Positions 8,108 through 16,172 of a DNA stretch of 64,000 bases are shown in pieces. Every line of letters begins with the position of its first letter. The stretch's first letter is position 1. Source of the DNA: Seleniibacterium sp963677135. Its GTDB lineage: Bacteria > Desulfobacterota > Desulfuromonadia > Desulfuromonadales > Geopsychrobacteraceae. A program made the translations under genes and the position numbers. The stretch lies in the NCBI GenBank assembly GCA_963677135.2, contig CAXXLS010000008.1, forward strand, positions 45,788 to 109,787, given 5' to 3'. The notes beneath the pieces are model-generated. The model did no database searches and was not told the DNA's origin. It saw only the letters and a program-made list of their open reading frames with translations.

Positions 8108-8452
8108 GTGGCAGAAGAAGAACGTTCCCAGATTTTGAAAAAATTCAGAAAGGTCTTCGAAGAAAACGACCGGCGCTTCCGGTTATGGAAAGAGAGCGGG
8201 TATGATCATCACTTCAGGCCTGTTTATCTTCCTCTCCCGCCCGGATATAGTGACCTGACATGTGGAGCCAAAACCAGGGCAGGAACCCCGTGTAAACGTA
8301 AAGACATTTATGAAAGCGGTCGCTGTAAACTGCATGGAGGACTCAGCACCGGGCCTATAACCGACGAAGGGAAACGGCGATCTTCAATGAATGGTTTGAA
8401 GGGAGGCAGGCCCAGGAAAGGGACCTGTGAAACCAAACCTCATGAACGGTAG
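8108..8452 (+). CDS. HGGxSTGP-motif protein, 114 aa
   Basis: Starts at GTG 8108 after a run of G residues. The segment CGAKTRAGTPCKRKDIYESG followed by CKLHGGLSTGPITDEGK (about residues 55-98) is the small Cys/His motif found in many phage and mobile-element proteins, often annotated simply as HGGxSTG domain. The three Cys and the His could bind zinc. The C-terminal tail is basic. Role unknown; a DNA-binding or packaging-linked function is a guess. It stands alone between the repeat cluster and a terminator. Confidence 0.6.
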   Translation: MAEEERSQILKKFRKVFEENDRRFRLWKESGYDHHFRPVYLPLPPGYSDLTCGAKTRAGTPCKRKDIYESGRCKLHGGLSTGPITDEGKRRSSMNGLKGGRPRKGTCETKPHER

Positions 8453-8623
8453 AGAAAACTTTACTTTATAGAAAGGTGGAATGTTGGAAGTAGAATTATC
8501 CCACTTCTAAAATACCGGAGGATGCAGCTAACACGCAGTAAGCACCAACAACGCGGATGGCCTTGACAATATTAACAGTATCGATTTTACTGATGGCGAG
8601 GGGAATCTGAATTGGTCCCTTTA

Positions 8624-8668
8624 AAGCTCCAAGGTGGCTCCCCCCTCCGCTGTCTTGGAGCTTTTTTA
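8624..8668 (+). terminator. Rho-independent terminator
   Basis: AAGCTCCAAG (8624-8633) pairs perfectly with CTTGGAGCTT (8654-8663), followed by more T residues. It ends the plus-strand transcription unit after the HGGxSTGP gene. Confidence 0.65.
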
Positions 8669-8756
8669 TTTACGAGATTTTTCCGTATTTAAATAAACCG
8701 TAAAGGGGTTGGAGGTGGGATTTCCCCACTTCTAAATCTGATTGGCTATACTTCAA

Positions 8757-9275
8757 ATGGAAAGAAATTCAATTTCTATCCAGCAGAGAATCAATGAGTT
8801 ATGAAGGGCACGGGCAGGACTTCCAGAGTGAGTATATCGCCGGAAACCAGGGCGAAATTGGATAGGTTGCCACCGGAACAGAGAGACAACGTATTCAAGG
8901 TGGCAGCGAGAATGAAAGTGCTGTTGGTCCAGAAGCGTTCGCAGAATCAAACCAAACCGCAAAAGCCAGAGAAGAGTTAAAGCATTTCGCTACCCCTTCA
9001 ACGTTCAGCAGGAAGCGATCATTCACAACAATCGCCAGCGCCAGAAGACAACTGAAGTCAAAGCCCGTGAGTTCAAAATGTTAAGGGTTATTGAAGAGAA
9101 GAGGGCGAAATTGAGGCAGGCTACAAGTACCGGAGGCGTATCTCCACAGCTTCTGGAAAAATTACCGGAAGCTGAAAAAGGAAACACCCGCGACATCGTA
9201 GCTGCAAAGATTGGAATGTCAGGACGCACAGCAGAAAAGGCCGCAAAGCTTGACGATACCCAGCTTGTCAGCTAA
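8757..9275 (+). pseudogene. Probable decayed gene; last 65 codons resemble ParB-type proteins
   Basis: Sensible protein segments are scattered over more than one frame here. The longest, from about 8979 to the stop at 9275, reads through EVKAREFKMLRVIEEKRAKL to KGNTRDIVAAKIGMSGRTAEKAAKL. The part TRDIVAAKIGMSGRTAEKA resembles the helix-turn-helix of ParB/RepB-like proteins of phages and plasmids. An upstream ATG at 8757 opens only a 15-codon frame. A short functional gene starting at 9078 cannot be excluded. Frame breaks suggest loss of a partition- or replication-type gene. Confidence 0.3.
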
Positions 9276-9978
9276 AATTTAAATAGCTCATCCTGTGGTT
9301 CTTTTTGGTGACTAGAACCAGAAGCGCCCCGTTGGATGAGTGGGAGTGAACCTTGACCCCGAGCAAGCCGGTTGATCGTGACCGGAACGATTAAGGCAGG
9401 GTTCCATCTTTCCTCGTGGTACTTTCCATGAGGATGTTGCCTGAAGCCTCTCACCCCATTTCATTCGGAGATGGTAGTCACGCATCAGGTTACATTGAGC
9501 GTCAGCTTTGGATGCGGTTATTGGTGTCCTGGCTGGCGCTCATTGTTTTTTTATTTCTCGGTTCGTCCCATCTTTGTAATTGCGGAAAAATCCCGATTTT
9601 TAAGTACATCGGACAAGAACTGAAAATATTGCTCCGGTGATTAAACAGTTAAATCAAGCAGCATAAGCGATCTTTGGATGCTTGAAGTAATTTTGCACAT
9701 GCCTCGGACGATTCTGTAGGGTGCACATGAAGGAACGGGTCTTTTTCTCCAAGTCCTTCTGTGTTCGAGCAGGTAGTCCGGTATGGTCATCAGTAGTTCC
9801 TCCAGTTGTTACGGGTTGTAACCGACTGAGACCATTTACACAAAGTTTTTTACACCCTCAGCCATTCCTGACCCCGCTTCGGTGTGTCGATATTCTTTAC
9901 AGCTAAGCTATTATGCTTTCTTGCGTTTCCGTCCGTACCAACCAAGTCCCATGAGGCCACCACCTAGAAGTCATTCTT

Positions 9979-10242
9979 TCAGACATGGCTTACCTCCCCT
10001 GTAATCTGTTTCAGTTCATTATGTAGGCTATCTAAATCATCCTGTAATTTATCAAGGGCTAAACTGGCACCATCCAGATCATGGTTCCTTGCTCGCGATG
10101 GACTTTCAATCGTGCTAAGGATGCCTCGGGATATTAAATTTGCATAACGGATAATGTCGTACAGGTGGTCTTGAACATCAAGAAGTGAGATTTTTAATTG
10201 ATTGCTGTCTTTGGGTAGGTTGTTTACACTTTGAATAGCCAT
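9979..10242 (-). CDS. Small hypothetical protein, 87 aa, predicted helical
   Basis: The start ATG at 10242 follows a perfect AGGAGGT site, so translation is likely. The protein is almost entirely helical and amphipathic (DVQDHLYDIIRYANLISRG, ALDKLQDDLDSLHNELKQI), consistent with a small dimeric regulator or an anti-repressor-like protein, but no family is recognised. Its 5' leader contains the 12-bp palindrome (10315-10326) shared with the AlpA-like promoter region and an imperfect hairpin at 10277-10311. It lies downstream of the integrase gene on the same strand. Confidence 0.55.
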   Translation of the reverse strand: MAIQSVNNLPKDSNQLKISLLDVQDHLYDIIRYANLISRGILSTIESPSRARNHDLDGASLALDKLQDDLDSLHNELKQITGEVSHV

Positions 10243-10314
10243 AATTTTTACCTCCTATATAGGTAAGTTGTGGTTAGGCCTGCGGGTGGCGCTGCAACGC
10301 CCTCGTAGGCCGCT

Positions 10315-10326
10315 TGAGTATACTCA
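10315..10326. promoter_or_regulatory. Palindrome TGAGTATACTCA, right copy
   Basis: Identical to the copy at 3004-3015. It lies between the integrase stop and the start of the 87-residue gene. Confidence 0.45.
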
Positions 10327-10343
10327 GTATACAATGTCTTAAA

Positions 10344-11666
10344 TTAGCCTCGTTTTTCGTCCAAATTCACCACGTTAGCGCCAGTCTGCTGCATAGATTT
10401 ATTTAGTGCTCTTACTGCCTGTTTCTGGGCCTCTGCGGAGACGTGGCTGTATCTGTTTGTCATAATCAAAGTCTTGTGTCCTAATAAGTCGCGGACTATT
10501 GGCAGGCTTGCTCCATTCTCAACCAACCATGATGCATAGGTGTGTCGCAGAGAGTGAAAAACAATCTTGTCGCGGTCATCTGTTATGCCGTCATTAAGTC
10601 CAAGAGATTCGACTGTCCGGGCAAATGTGGCAGGCATCTGTCTATAAGGTTCGTTGTTCGTATTTAAAAACACAAGGCGGTTGTGTTTGCAGTTTATGGA
10701 GCGCTGCCGGAGCATGGCTAGGGCTTGGTCGGTTAAATAGCTGATCCGGCTTTCCCCGTTCTTGGTATCGACTAGAACCAATTCACCCTTTTTCAGCTTT
10801 ACTCGATCCCATGTTAATTTAAATAATTCCCCGGCTCTCAGTCCGCAATGCAAAGAGAGTAGGGCCATATCGTGTACGTCATCGGATTTCAACTTTAGGG
10901 CAGCAAGCAGTGTTGCGGCTTCGTTCTGTGTTAAAAATCGTTTCCGCTGATTATCGGCTTTGGGCTTTTTAAAAGCTTTGCTTGCCCCTGGCCACTCACC
11001 ATTTGCTAGAGGTGGATTTTCGGCGCAGGCTCGGTTCCAGGTCTGCCGGATAACGGCAAGAGCATACTGGATAGACCTTGCTGACATAGGTTTTGCAGCA
11101 TTACGGCGTAAATGGGCGTTCTTGGCTTTGTCGCTTTTATCGCGGGGGTGCTTCTTGGCTTCCGGGCGTTTTCCGGCAAGCATGTTGGATTTAATCTCGT
11201 CCAGGTGACTTATGCCGATCTCGGAAAAGAGGAGATCACCAATAACAGGTTTTAGCCAATTGCGGAAAAGCAATTCCTCACTTGCTGCTGTGTGTGGTTT
11301 TTTATCAACTTTGCATTGTGGCAGGTAAACCGATTCAAAGAACTGGCCGAAAGTGGTTTTAAGCTTTGCTTCTTTCTCCTTCTTGAGCTGCTCTGCCTCT
11401 TCCTTCTTTTTATTTACCAGCCGTTCTTCAGCCTGTGAAGTAGGGCCCTTTTTATTCTGGGCTGCTTTTTTTAGCCGTGCTCTAATTTCATTGGCCTCAT
11501 CTGCGTCATGCTCTTCTGTGCCCCAGCCGACACCTTCTTCAACTGACTTGCCCTGATGTTGATAACGGATAGCGAAGTAGCGGTCAAAATTGACTCCATT
11601 CTTACGAGTGGGGTGTTCGTAATACCGGACTCCAGGGTATTTTGTTTTGATCCATTTGACGGCCAT
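10344..11666 (-). CDS. int: Tyrosine recombinase (integrase) of the element
   Basis: A 440-residue phage-type integrase. The order is an N-terminal arm-binding region (residues 1-60), a long basic coiled linker (about 60-105), a SAM-like core-binding domain (about 105-245) and a catalytic domain. Catalytic residues are visible: R277 in GLRAGEL, H371-S-L-R374 in the HxxR box, a His in LLGHKT and the nucleophile Y406 in NRYSHVS. The frame is intact. The ATG at 11666 follows GGGAG. It is transcribed away from attR, which lies 160 bp upstream. It should catalyse integration and excision at the tRNA-Asn site, using the CTCTCCCAG arm sites. Confidence 0.93.
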   Translation of the reverse strand: MAVKWIKTKYPGVRYYEHPTRKNGVNFDRYFAIRYQHQGKSVEEGVGWGTEEHDADEANEIRARLKKAAQNKKGPTSQAEERLVNKKKEEAEQLKKEKEAKLKTTFGQFFESVYLPQCKVDKKPHTAASEELLFRNWLKPVIGDLLFSEIGISHLDEIKSNMLAGKRPEAKKHPRDKSDKAKNAHLRRNAAKPMSARSIQYALAVIRQTWNRACAENPPLANGEWPGASKAFKKPKADNQRKRFLTQNEAATLLAALKLKSDDVHDMALLSLHCGLRAGELFKLTWDRVKLKKGELVLVDTKNGESRISYLTDQALAMLRQRSINCKHNRLVFLNTNNEPYRQMPATFARTVESLGLNDGITDDRDKIVFHSLRHTYASWLVENGASLPIVRDLLGHKTLIMTNRYSHVSAEAQKQAVRALNKSMQQTGANVVNLDEKRG

Positions 11667-11685
11667 AGTTAGCTCCCTGTAATTC

Positions 11686-11705
11686 CTCTCCCAGTCCTCT
11701 CCCAG
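11686..11705 (+). repeat. Right arm-type integrase sites, CTCTCCCAG x2
   Basis: Copies at 11686-11694 and 11697-11705, the same orientation and 11-bp spacing as the left pair at 2843-2862. They sit just upstream of the integrase start, so integrase binding could also repress its own gene. Confidence 0.5.
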
Positions 11706-11827
11706 TTTTTTTAGGGAAATTGTGAAAAATAAAATGAGTCTTCGGGAACAATAATAGCAGTAAATATGCTGAAATCAATAAGTAAAAATTATTTTTAAGG
11801 AAGAAACGGGATATGTTTAAAAATTGC

Positions 11828-11879
11828 CTGTTAATCAGATTGTCGCTGGTTCGAGCCCAGCAGAGGGAGCCATTATAAA
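11828..11879 (+). repeat. attR: 52-bp direct repeat, truncated tRNA-Asn 3' end
   Basis: Exact copy of 2740-2791. It contains the tRNA 3' half from the anticodon loop through CCA but no 5' half, so it is not a functional tRNA. Confidence 0.93.
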
Positions 11880-11880
11880 C

Positions 11881-11916
11881 AAGGGGTTACGGCAATAGGC
11901 TGTAACCCCTTTTGTT
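11881..11916 (+). terminator. Terminator-like hairpin after attR (ancestral tRNA-Asn terminator)
   Basis: AAGGGGTTAC (11881-11890) pairs perfectly with GTAACCCCTT (11902-11911), followed by a short T-rich tail. Before integration this would have ended the tRNA-Asn transcript. Confidence 0.55.
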
Positions 11917-12808
11917 TTGCCTTCGATTTTGTCCCCACTTAATCTGTTTTCGAATAAAATCGGGTCTACACCGGAACTGCTGACCAGTCATGGTATCGCT
12001 TGGGAAGAACCGGCCATCCCTGAAACTGTCCCTGCCTCAATGGAACCCGCACCAGCCCAGCCCCATTTTACCACCGATGACAAGATCGCCCTGTTCCGTC
12101 ACCTGTTCCGGGGGCGGGAAGATGTCTATCCCAAGCGTTGGGAGTCGGCCAAGGGCACGTCCGGCTATTCACCCGCCTGCGGTAATGAATGGAAGCCCGG
12201 GGTTTGCTACAAGCCCCGGGTGAAATGCGGTGACTGCAAACGGTGCTCACGCCTGGATCTTTTTTGCCGAGCCGGTTCCGGCCCGCGAGGCCCGGCAGCT
12301 CGGAGCCGCCCTGATCAGTCATGCCTGCGACCACACGCGGCAATTATCGCTTACAAGTTACGACCGCCTGTTTCCTCATCAGGACACAATGCCTAAGGGT
12401 GGCTTCGATAATCGAATCGCCCTGCCATTGCAGAAGCTGCCGAGAGAGTCCGGGCGCAGTGTTTTTGTTGACGAAAAGCTCAAGCCTTATCCTGTTCAGT
12501 GGGCATTTCTGGCGTCCATTTGTCCAATATCACGACGAGATCTAGAAGGTGCTATGCTGAGGGCCAGCAGCGGCCGGCATCCTCTGGATGTGTCATTTGC
12601 CACCGAGGAAGAAGGGAATAAACCTGGCAACGTCCTTCAACTGTACCCGCGAAAATTGTCGGCCCGCTGCCGGAATCGCTGGCACTGGTGCTGGCCAACC
12701 AGATTTTCATTGATGGTATCTCCCCATATTCATTGGGCGAATTCCAATCGAAAACCGAACAGTTATGTCAAAGAACAATTGTTCTCAGTAACTTGCAACA
12801 TTATCTGA
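11917..12808 (+). pseudogene. Frameshifted remnant of a TOTE conflict-system primase (AEP) protein
   Basis: Three successive frames carry parts of one protein. The first (to about 12235) has LLTSHGIAWEEP, then ALFRHLFRGREDVYPKRWES and KGTSGYSPACGNEWKPGVC, ending in a Cys cluster (KCGDCK). The second (about 12230-12640) has HAWIFFAEPVPAREARQLG, DTMPKGGFDNRIALPLQ and LRASSGRHPLDVSFATEE. The third (about 12650-12720) has KIVGPLPESLALVLANQIF. This order and wording fit the archaeo-eukaryotic primase domain of TOTE conflict systems, which is normally followed by a helicase part that is absent here. At least two frameshifts and a large 3' deletion are needed, so it is non-functional. Confidence 0.7.
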
Positions 12809-13025
12809 TTTTTTAACCGGACAATAGTGATTCGACATATTCATTTTGATTTCTGTTTGACTTGACGCTGCTTGCCTTTTTGATGATTGAAAAGAGGAAG
12901 GGGGGGCTCCTCCCAGTGCTGAGGCCTGGCGTTTTTGGAGAAACGATTATAAAAACTTAAAATAGTGTTATAATGCTGCGAATAGATGACCGCATATCCC
13001 GCCACTATCATGACAAGGAGAGCGC

Positions 13026-13358
13026 ATGGCTGACAAGCGTGAGCGGAACAGGCAGAAAAAGCGTCTCAAGGTAAGGTTCGGGATTGACGTCGGGAAAAAA
13101 ATGGCATTCACCGGAGATTTGACCCAGGACGGAATTTTCATTATCACCGGGCAGCCGGAGGCGCCGGGCAGCCGGATTTATGTCGAGATCAGTCTGCCGG
13201 ACCAGGAGATCGTCGTACTGAAAGGGCGCGTCCGATGGGCCAAAAAGGTGCCTGCCAATCTTATCCGGGTCGCCAACAAGGCAGGAATGGGTGTTGAGAT
13301 TATGGGTTTTGAACAAGGCCAGTCGGCTTTTTTACGTTACCTGGAGACGCTGCAGTAA
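13026..13358 (+). CDS. PilZ-domain protein, 110 aa
   Basis: A single PilZ domain, the common cyclic-di-GMP receptor fold. The N-terminal basic stretch (residues 5-17) stands at the place of the RxxxR motif, and GDLTQDGIFI replaces the usual DxSxxG with D-L-T-x-x-G. The Ser-to-Thr change is tolerated in some members, but binding is not assured. A weak GGAG precedes the ATG. The gene is monocistronic, convergent with the end of the T2SS cluster. It may tune motility, pili or secretion in response to c-di-GMP. Confidence 0.75.
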   Translation: MADKRERNRQKKRLKVRFGIDVGKKMAFTGDLTQDGIFIITGQPEAPGSRIYVEISLPDQEIVVLKGRVRWAKKVPANLIRVANKAGMGVEIMGFEQGQSAFLRYLETLQ

Positions 13359-13397
13359 CCACGACCGGCCGGTTTTTTTTAATCGCCCGGGAAAAGC

Positions 13398-14249
13398 TCA
13401 GCGGAACGAGGGACTTGCCAGGTTGCCGCTGATTCTCAGTTCGTAATTCCCTTCGGCATTCTCCTTGGCGGCAAGTTTCAGTAGTTCCACCAACCCCTGG
13501 TCGGCTTCCGCCGCCGGACGAATGTCCAGTCTGAGGCTGATGGCACTGGTCGCGGGGGAGTTCCCGAGACGCAGATTGCCTCGCCCTGAGACCGTAAAAT
13601 CACCGTTCTCAGCCGTTAACGTCGTGATGCGAAAAGACTGCCCCTTGCCGGTCGCCTTGATATCTACCCGGCCCAAATCAAGCATGTCTTCATTTTTGCC
13701 ACTTTCCCTGATGCTGGCCTGCCCCAGTACCAGTTGCAGCTGGCTTTCCGAGGCATTGGTCAGGGGGACGACGCTATTGAAAGAGGCGTTCTGAACCTGG
13801 CCGAGAAAGTTGAGGTTCCAGGCGTTTTGCAGGGGAAGATCAAGCCGCAGGTCCCGGGCGCTGGCATCGACCAGGCCGTCCCTGAACAGGTCTGCCTGCA
13901 GTTGGCCCGAAAAAAGACGGGCTTCGACATGAGCACCGGGATTGCCGGAGAAAAGACTTCCCCAGAGGGGGCTGATGGTCACGTGTTCGACCTCGATGGG
14001 CGGCATGGCGTCCTGCCGGGTTCTGATCTCCAGGTTGGTGCCGTTCAGATTGATAAAACCCAGCTGAACCCGTCCTTTTTCGATTGATATCTGCCCCTGT
14101 TGTTCTGCCAGGGCGATGAGGCGCTGCTCGAGGAGATTGTTCGGGAAGGAGACTGCGACCCCGACAACGGCACCCAGAACAAACAGGATCAAGCCCAGAA
14201 TAACAATTCTGAGCCAGCCGAACTGGACTGAAATGGCAATTTTTTTCAT
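13398..14249 (-). CDS. gspN: Type II secretion system protein N
   Basis: A 283-residue protein with a single N-terminal membrane anchor (about residues 10-34) and a long periplasmic beta-rich domain related to AsmA-like proteins (VQLGFINLNGTNLEI, DLRLDLPLQNAWNLNFLGQV). GspN is an accessory inner-membrane T2SS component. It is the last gene of the minus-strand gsp cluster, overlapping gspM by 4 bases. The call depends on both sequence character and position. Confidence 0.8.
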   Translation of the reverse strand: MKKIAISVQFGWLRIVILGLILFVLGAVVGVAVSFPNNLLEQRLIALAEQQGQISIEKGRVQLGFINLNGTNLEIRTRQDAMPPIEVEHVTISPLWGSLFSGNPGAHVEARLFSGQLQADLFRDGLVDASARDLRLDLPLQNAWNLNFLGQVQNASFNSVVPLTNASESQLQLVLGQASIRESGKNEDMLDLGRVDIKATGKGQSFRITTLTAENGDFTVSGRGNLRLGNSPATSAISLRLDIRPAAEADQGLVELLKLAAKENAEGNYELRISGNLASPSFR

Positions 14250-14782
14250 CGGTTTTTCCTGAACACGGATACGGTCAGCGTGGCATCAGTCAAGGCCTGG
14301 TTGTCAAACCGCTGCTTGATCCGGAGGTTTTTGATCTGCATCGGGGTTTTGGCGGTTTCAATCTCCCAGAGCAGCTTAAGAACCTGTTGCAGGGTCAGGC
14401 GTTCCAGCTTGATATCAAGATTCTCGATATAAATCTCCCCCTGGGTCTGAGCCGGCTGGGGCCGGATATAGCTGAGATTCTCGCGGCTGCCGACGTTCGA
14501 AGCGATATTCTCAAGCAAGGCCAGGGCCGACAGTCCGCTCCTTCTGCCCAGCCTGCTTTCGGTCCGCTTCATCTGTTGCTGGAGGGCGTTGTATTCCGCC
14601 TGCAGCTCGCGGACTTCCTGAATCTGTCTCTGCTTGGTCGTTACTGTTTTCTGCATTCCCGACAGGGCGTTCCGGTAGGGCTCGTAGACACCGACAGACA
14701 ACAGCACCGCGAGAACAAAGACGGCTCCGATCAGCAGGATGATCTGTTCGCGTTTTTCCAACTGGCTCAGGCGTTCAATCAT
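14246..14782 (-). CDS. gspM: Type II secretion system protein M
   Basis: 178 residues: a short cytoplasmic start, one membrane segment (about residues 14-34), a coiled coil (about 40-80) and a ferredoxin-like periplasmic domain. GspM binds GspL in the inner-membrane platform. It overlaps gspL and gspN by 4 bases at each end, so the three are translationally coupled. Size and topology fit the family. Confidence 0.85.
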   Translation of the reverse strand: MIERLSQLEKREQIILLIGAVFVLAVLLSVGVYEPYRNALSGMQKTVTTKQRQIQEVRELQAEYNALQQQMKRTESRLGRRSGLSALALLENIASNVGSRENLSYIRPQPAQTQGEIYIENLDIKLERLTLQQVLKLLWEIETAKTPMQIKNLRIKQRFDNQALTDATLTVSVFRKNR

Positions 14783-16167
14783 TTGCCAATCCCCCCTTGA
14801 GCGAGGGTTAAGATCAAACGAAAATTGATCTTGTTACCACGCAGGGCCATTTGCGCATCAGCGACCTGAACCCTGCTGAAAAATGAAGATGCCGTCAATT
14901 GTTCGGCCAACTGGTTGACCGCTTCAAAGGACGTCGTGTTCCCTGACACCCTGACTTCGGCCGGATTGTAATTGAACTCATCGAGCTGGATCGCAACATT
15001 GTCAACCTGTTCCGAAAGTTTTTTCAAAACGGTCAGGGCCCCGGGTTCAACGTCGCCGAGAAGGCTGCTTTTTTCACGCAGTTCGTTGATGGCGCTGCGC
15101 ATCTGCAGGGGAACATCGACGATGGTGGTGGCATTGGGGAAGGTTTCCCGGTAAATCTGGACAATCTCCTGTTGCAGGCTTTTAACCTGCTCCGCCTGGC
15201 TCCGGTATTTCAGGGTGGCGGCGGTGGTCAGCAGGCCCAGGCTGAGCAGCGCCAGTATGGCGGTGCCCCACAGGGACTTCTTCAGCTTTTGCCACTCTCC
15301 TTTAAGGGCGAAACTGCCGCGTCTCAGGTTGAAGGATTTGATCCCCTTGTTCATGCCCGCCCTGATCGCCAGGGCCGCAGCCAGCATGAATTTCATGGGA
15401 ATCTCCTGCCCGGCTATGGTCATGGTCAGTTCCCTGACCTGGTATTCCTGGTCCAGGAGATGCTGCATCACCTGGGGGGTGACGGCATCGCCGACGCAGT
15501 AGATGACCGGCTTGTGCAGTCCGCTTTTCGAGACCAGCAGCATCAGTTCCCGGTCCAGCCAGTTCAGGTTCTGGTCCGACAGCTGTTGCGGCAGCAGACG
15601 ATAGTCCTGGAGACCGCCATCGCGGATCACGGACAGGGTGGTTTCGTTGGAATTAGCCGCCAGCAGGAGTCCCTGGCTGAGTTGGTCGCCAAGCCCTGAG
15701 AACAGTGCAAACGGGGCCAGGTCCAGAACATGCAGGGGCATCCCGCAGTTTTCCGTCTGGTCGAGGACGTCCTGGATGGCCGTGATCGGGACGGCCGCCG
15801 CCGTAACGGAAACGGGTCCCTTCTGACGTGAATGCAAAGGAAGTGACGCCGTCAGGCACTCATCCACCGCGACCGGGATCTGGCTGCTCATGGTAAACGG
15901 CAGGGCGGACTGGATCTTTTTTGCTTCACTGAAGGGAAACTCGAGGGTCCGGATATATGCCGACTTTGCCGGCAACGCCGCAGCGACCCGGTCGCCGATT
16001 TTAAAATCACCGGACAGGTTTTCCGTCAGTTCGGCCAGTTGCGCAGCAATATCCTGGCGATGACTCTCCAGCAGCTGGACGTGGCTGAATTCTCCCCCGT
16101 TCCAGTCGAGAACCGCGAGATACGCATGCTGGGGGCCGATATCGAGGCCAAAATACCTTTTCGCCAT
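14779..16167 (-). CDS. gspL: Type II secretion system protein L
   Basis: 462 residues. The cytoplasmic actin-like domain (FGLDIGPQHAYLAVL at the start, PilM-like) covers about residues 1-280. A membrane segment follows at about 300-320 (ILALLSLGLLTTAATL), then a coiled coil and a periplasmic ferredoxin-like domain. GspL couples the ATPase GspE to the inner-membrane platform. It starts 5 bases after the gspK stop. Confidence 0.88.
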   Translation of the reverse strand: MAKRYFGLDIGPQHAYLAVLDWNGGEFSHVQLLESHRQDIAAQLAELTENLSGDFKIGDRVAAALPAKSAYIRTLEFPFSEAKKIQSALPFTMSSQIPVAVDECLTASLPLHSRQKGPVSVTAAAVPITAIQDVLDQTENCGMPLHVLDLAPFALFSGLGDQLSQGLLLAANSNETTLSVIRDGGLQDYRLLPQQLSDQNLNWLDRELMLLVSKSGLHKPVIYCVGDAVTPQVMQHLLDQEYQVRELTMTIAGQEIPMKFMLAAALAIRAGMNKGIKSFNLRRGSFALKGEWQKLKKSLWGTAILALLSLGLLTTAATLKYRSQAEQVKSLQQEIVQIYRETFPNATTIVDVPLQMRSAINELREKSSLLGDVEPGALTVLKKLSEQVDNVAIQLDEFNYNPAEVRVSGNTTSFEAVNQLAEQLTASSFFSRVQVADAQMALRGNKINFRLILTLAQGGIGK

Positions 16168-16172
16168 ATGTT

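Larger units (their letters stand above)
2740..11879. mobile_element. tRNA-Asn-integrated element of about 9.1 kb, satellite-like
   Basis: Bounded by the 52-bp att repeat, with a tyrosine integrase next to the right end. The gene content is AlpA-like regulator, small genes, PriCT-2/Toprim/DUF3631 primase-helicase, PD-(D/E)XK nuclease, HGGxSTGP protein and integrase. No capsid, terminase, tail, lysis or conjugation genes are visible. Base composition is clearly AT-richer than the flanks. The att core, paired arm-type sites, a shared palindrome at both ends and intact integrase suggest a recently active element. The gene set recalls P4-like and other phage satellites, or a small integrative element; that classification is inference. 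Confidence 0.85.

Noticed and set aside
9276..9978. Short open frames at 9416-9640 and 9721-9906 in the element.
   Set aside because: No ribosome sites, no recognisable motifs, and Ser/Cys/Phe-rich random-looking proteins; I see nothing supportable in this stretch.
11828..11879. Second tRNA-Asn gene.
   Set aside because: Only the 3' half is present; it is the attR repeat.
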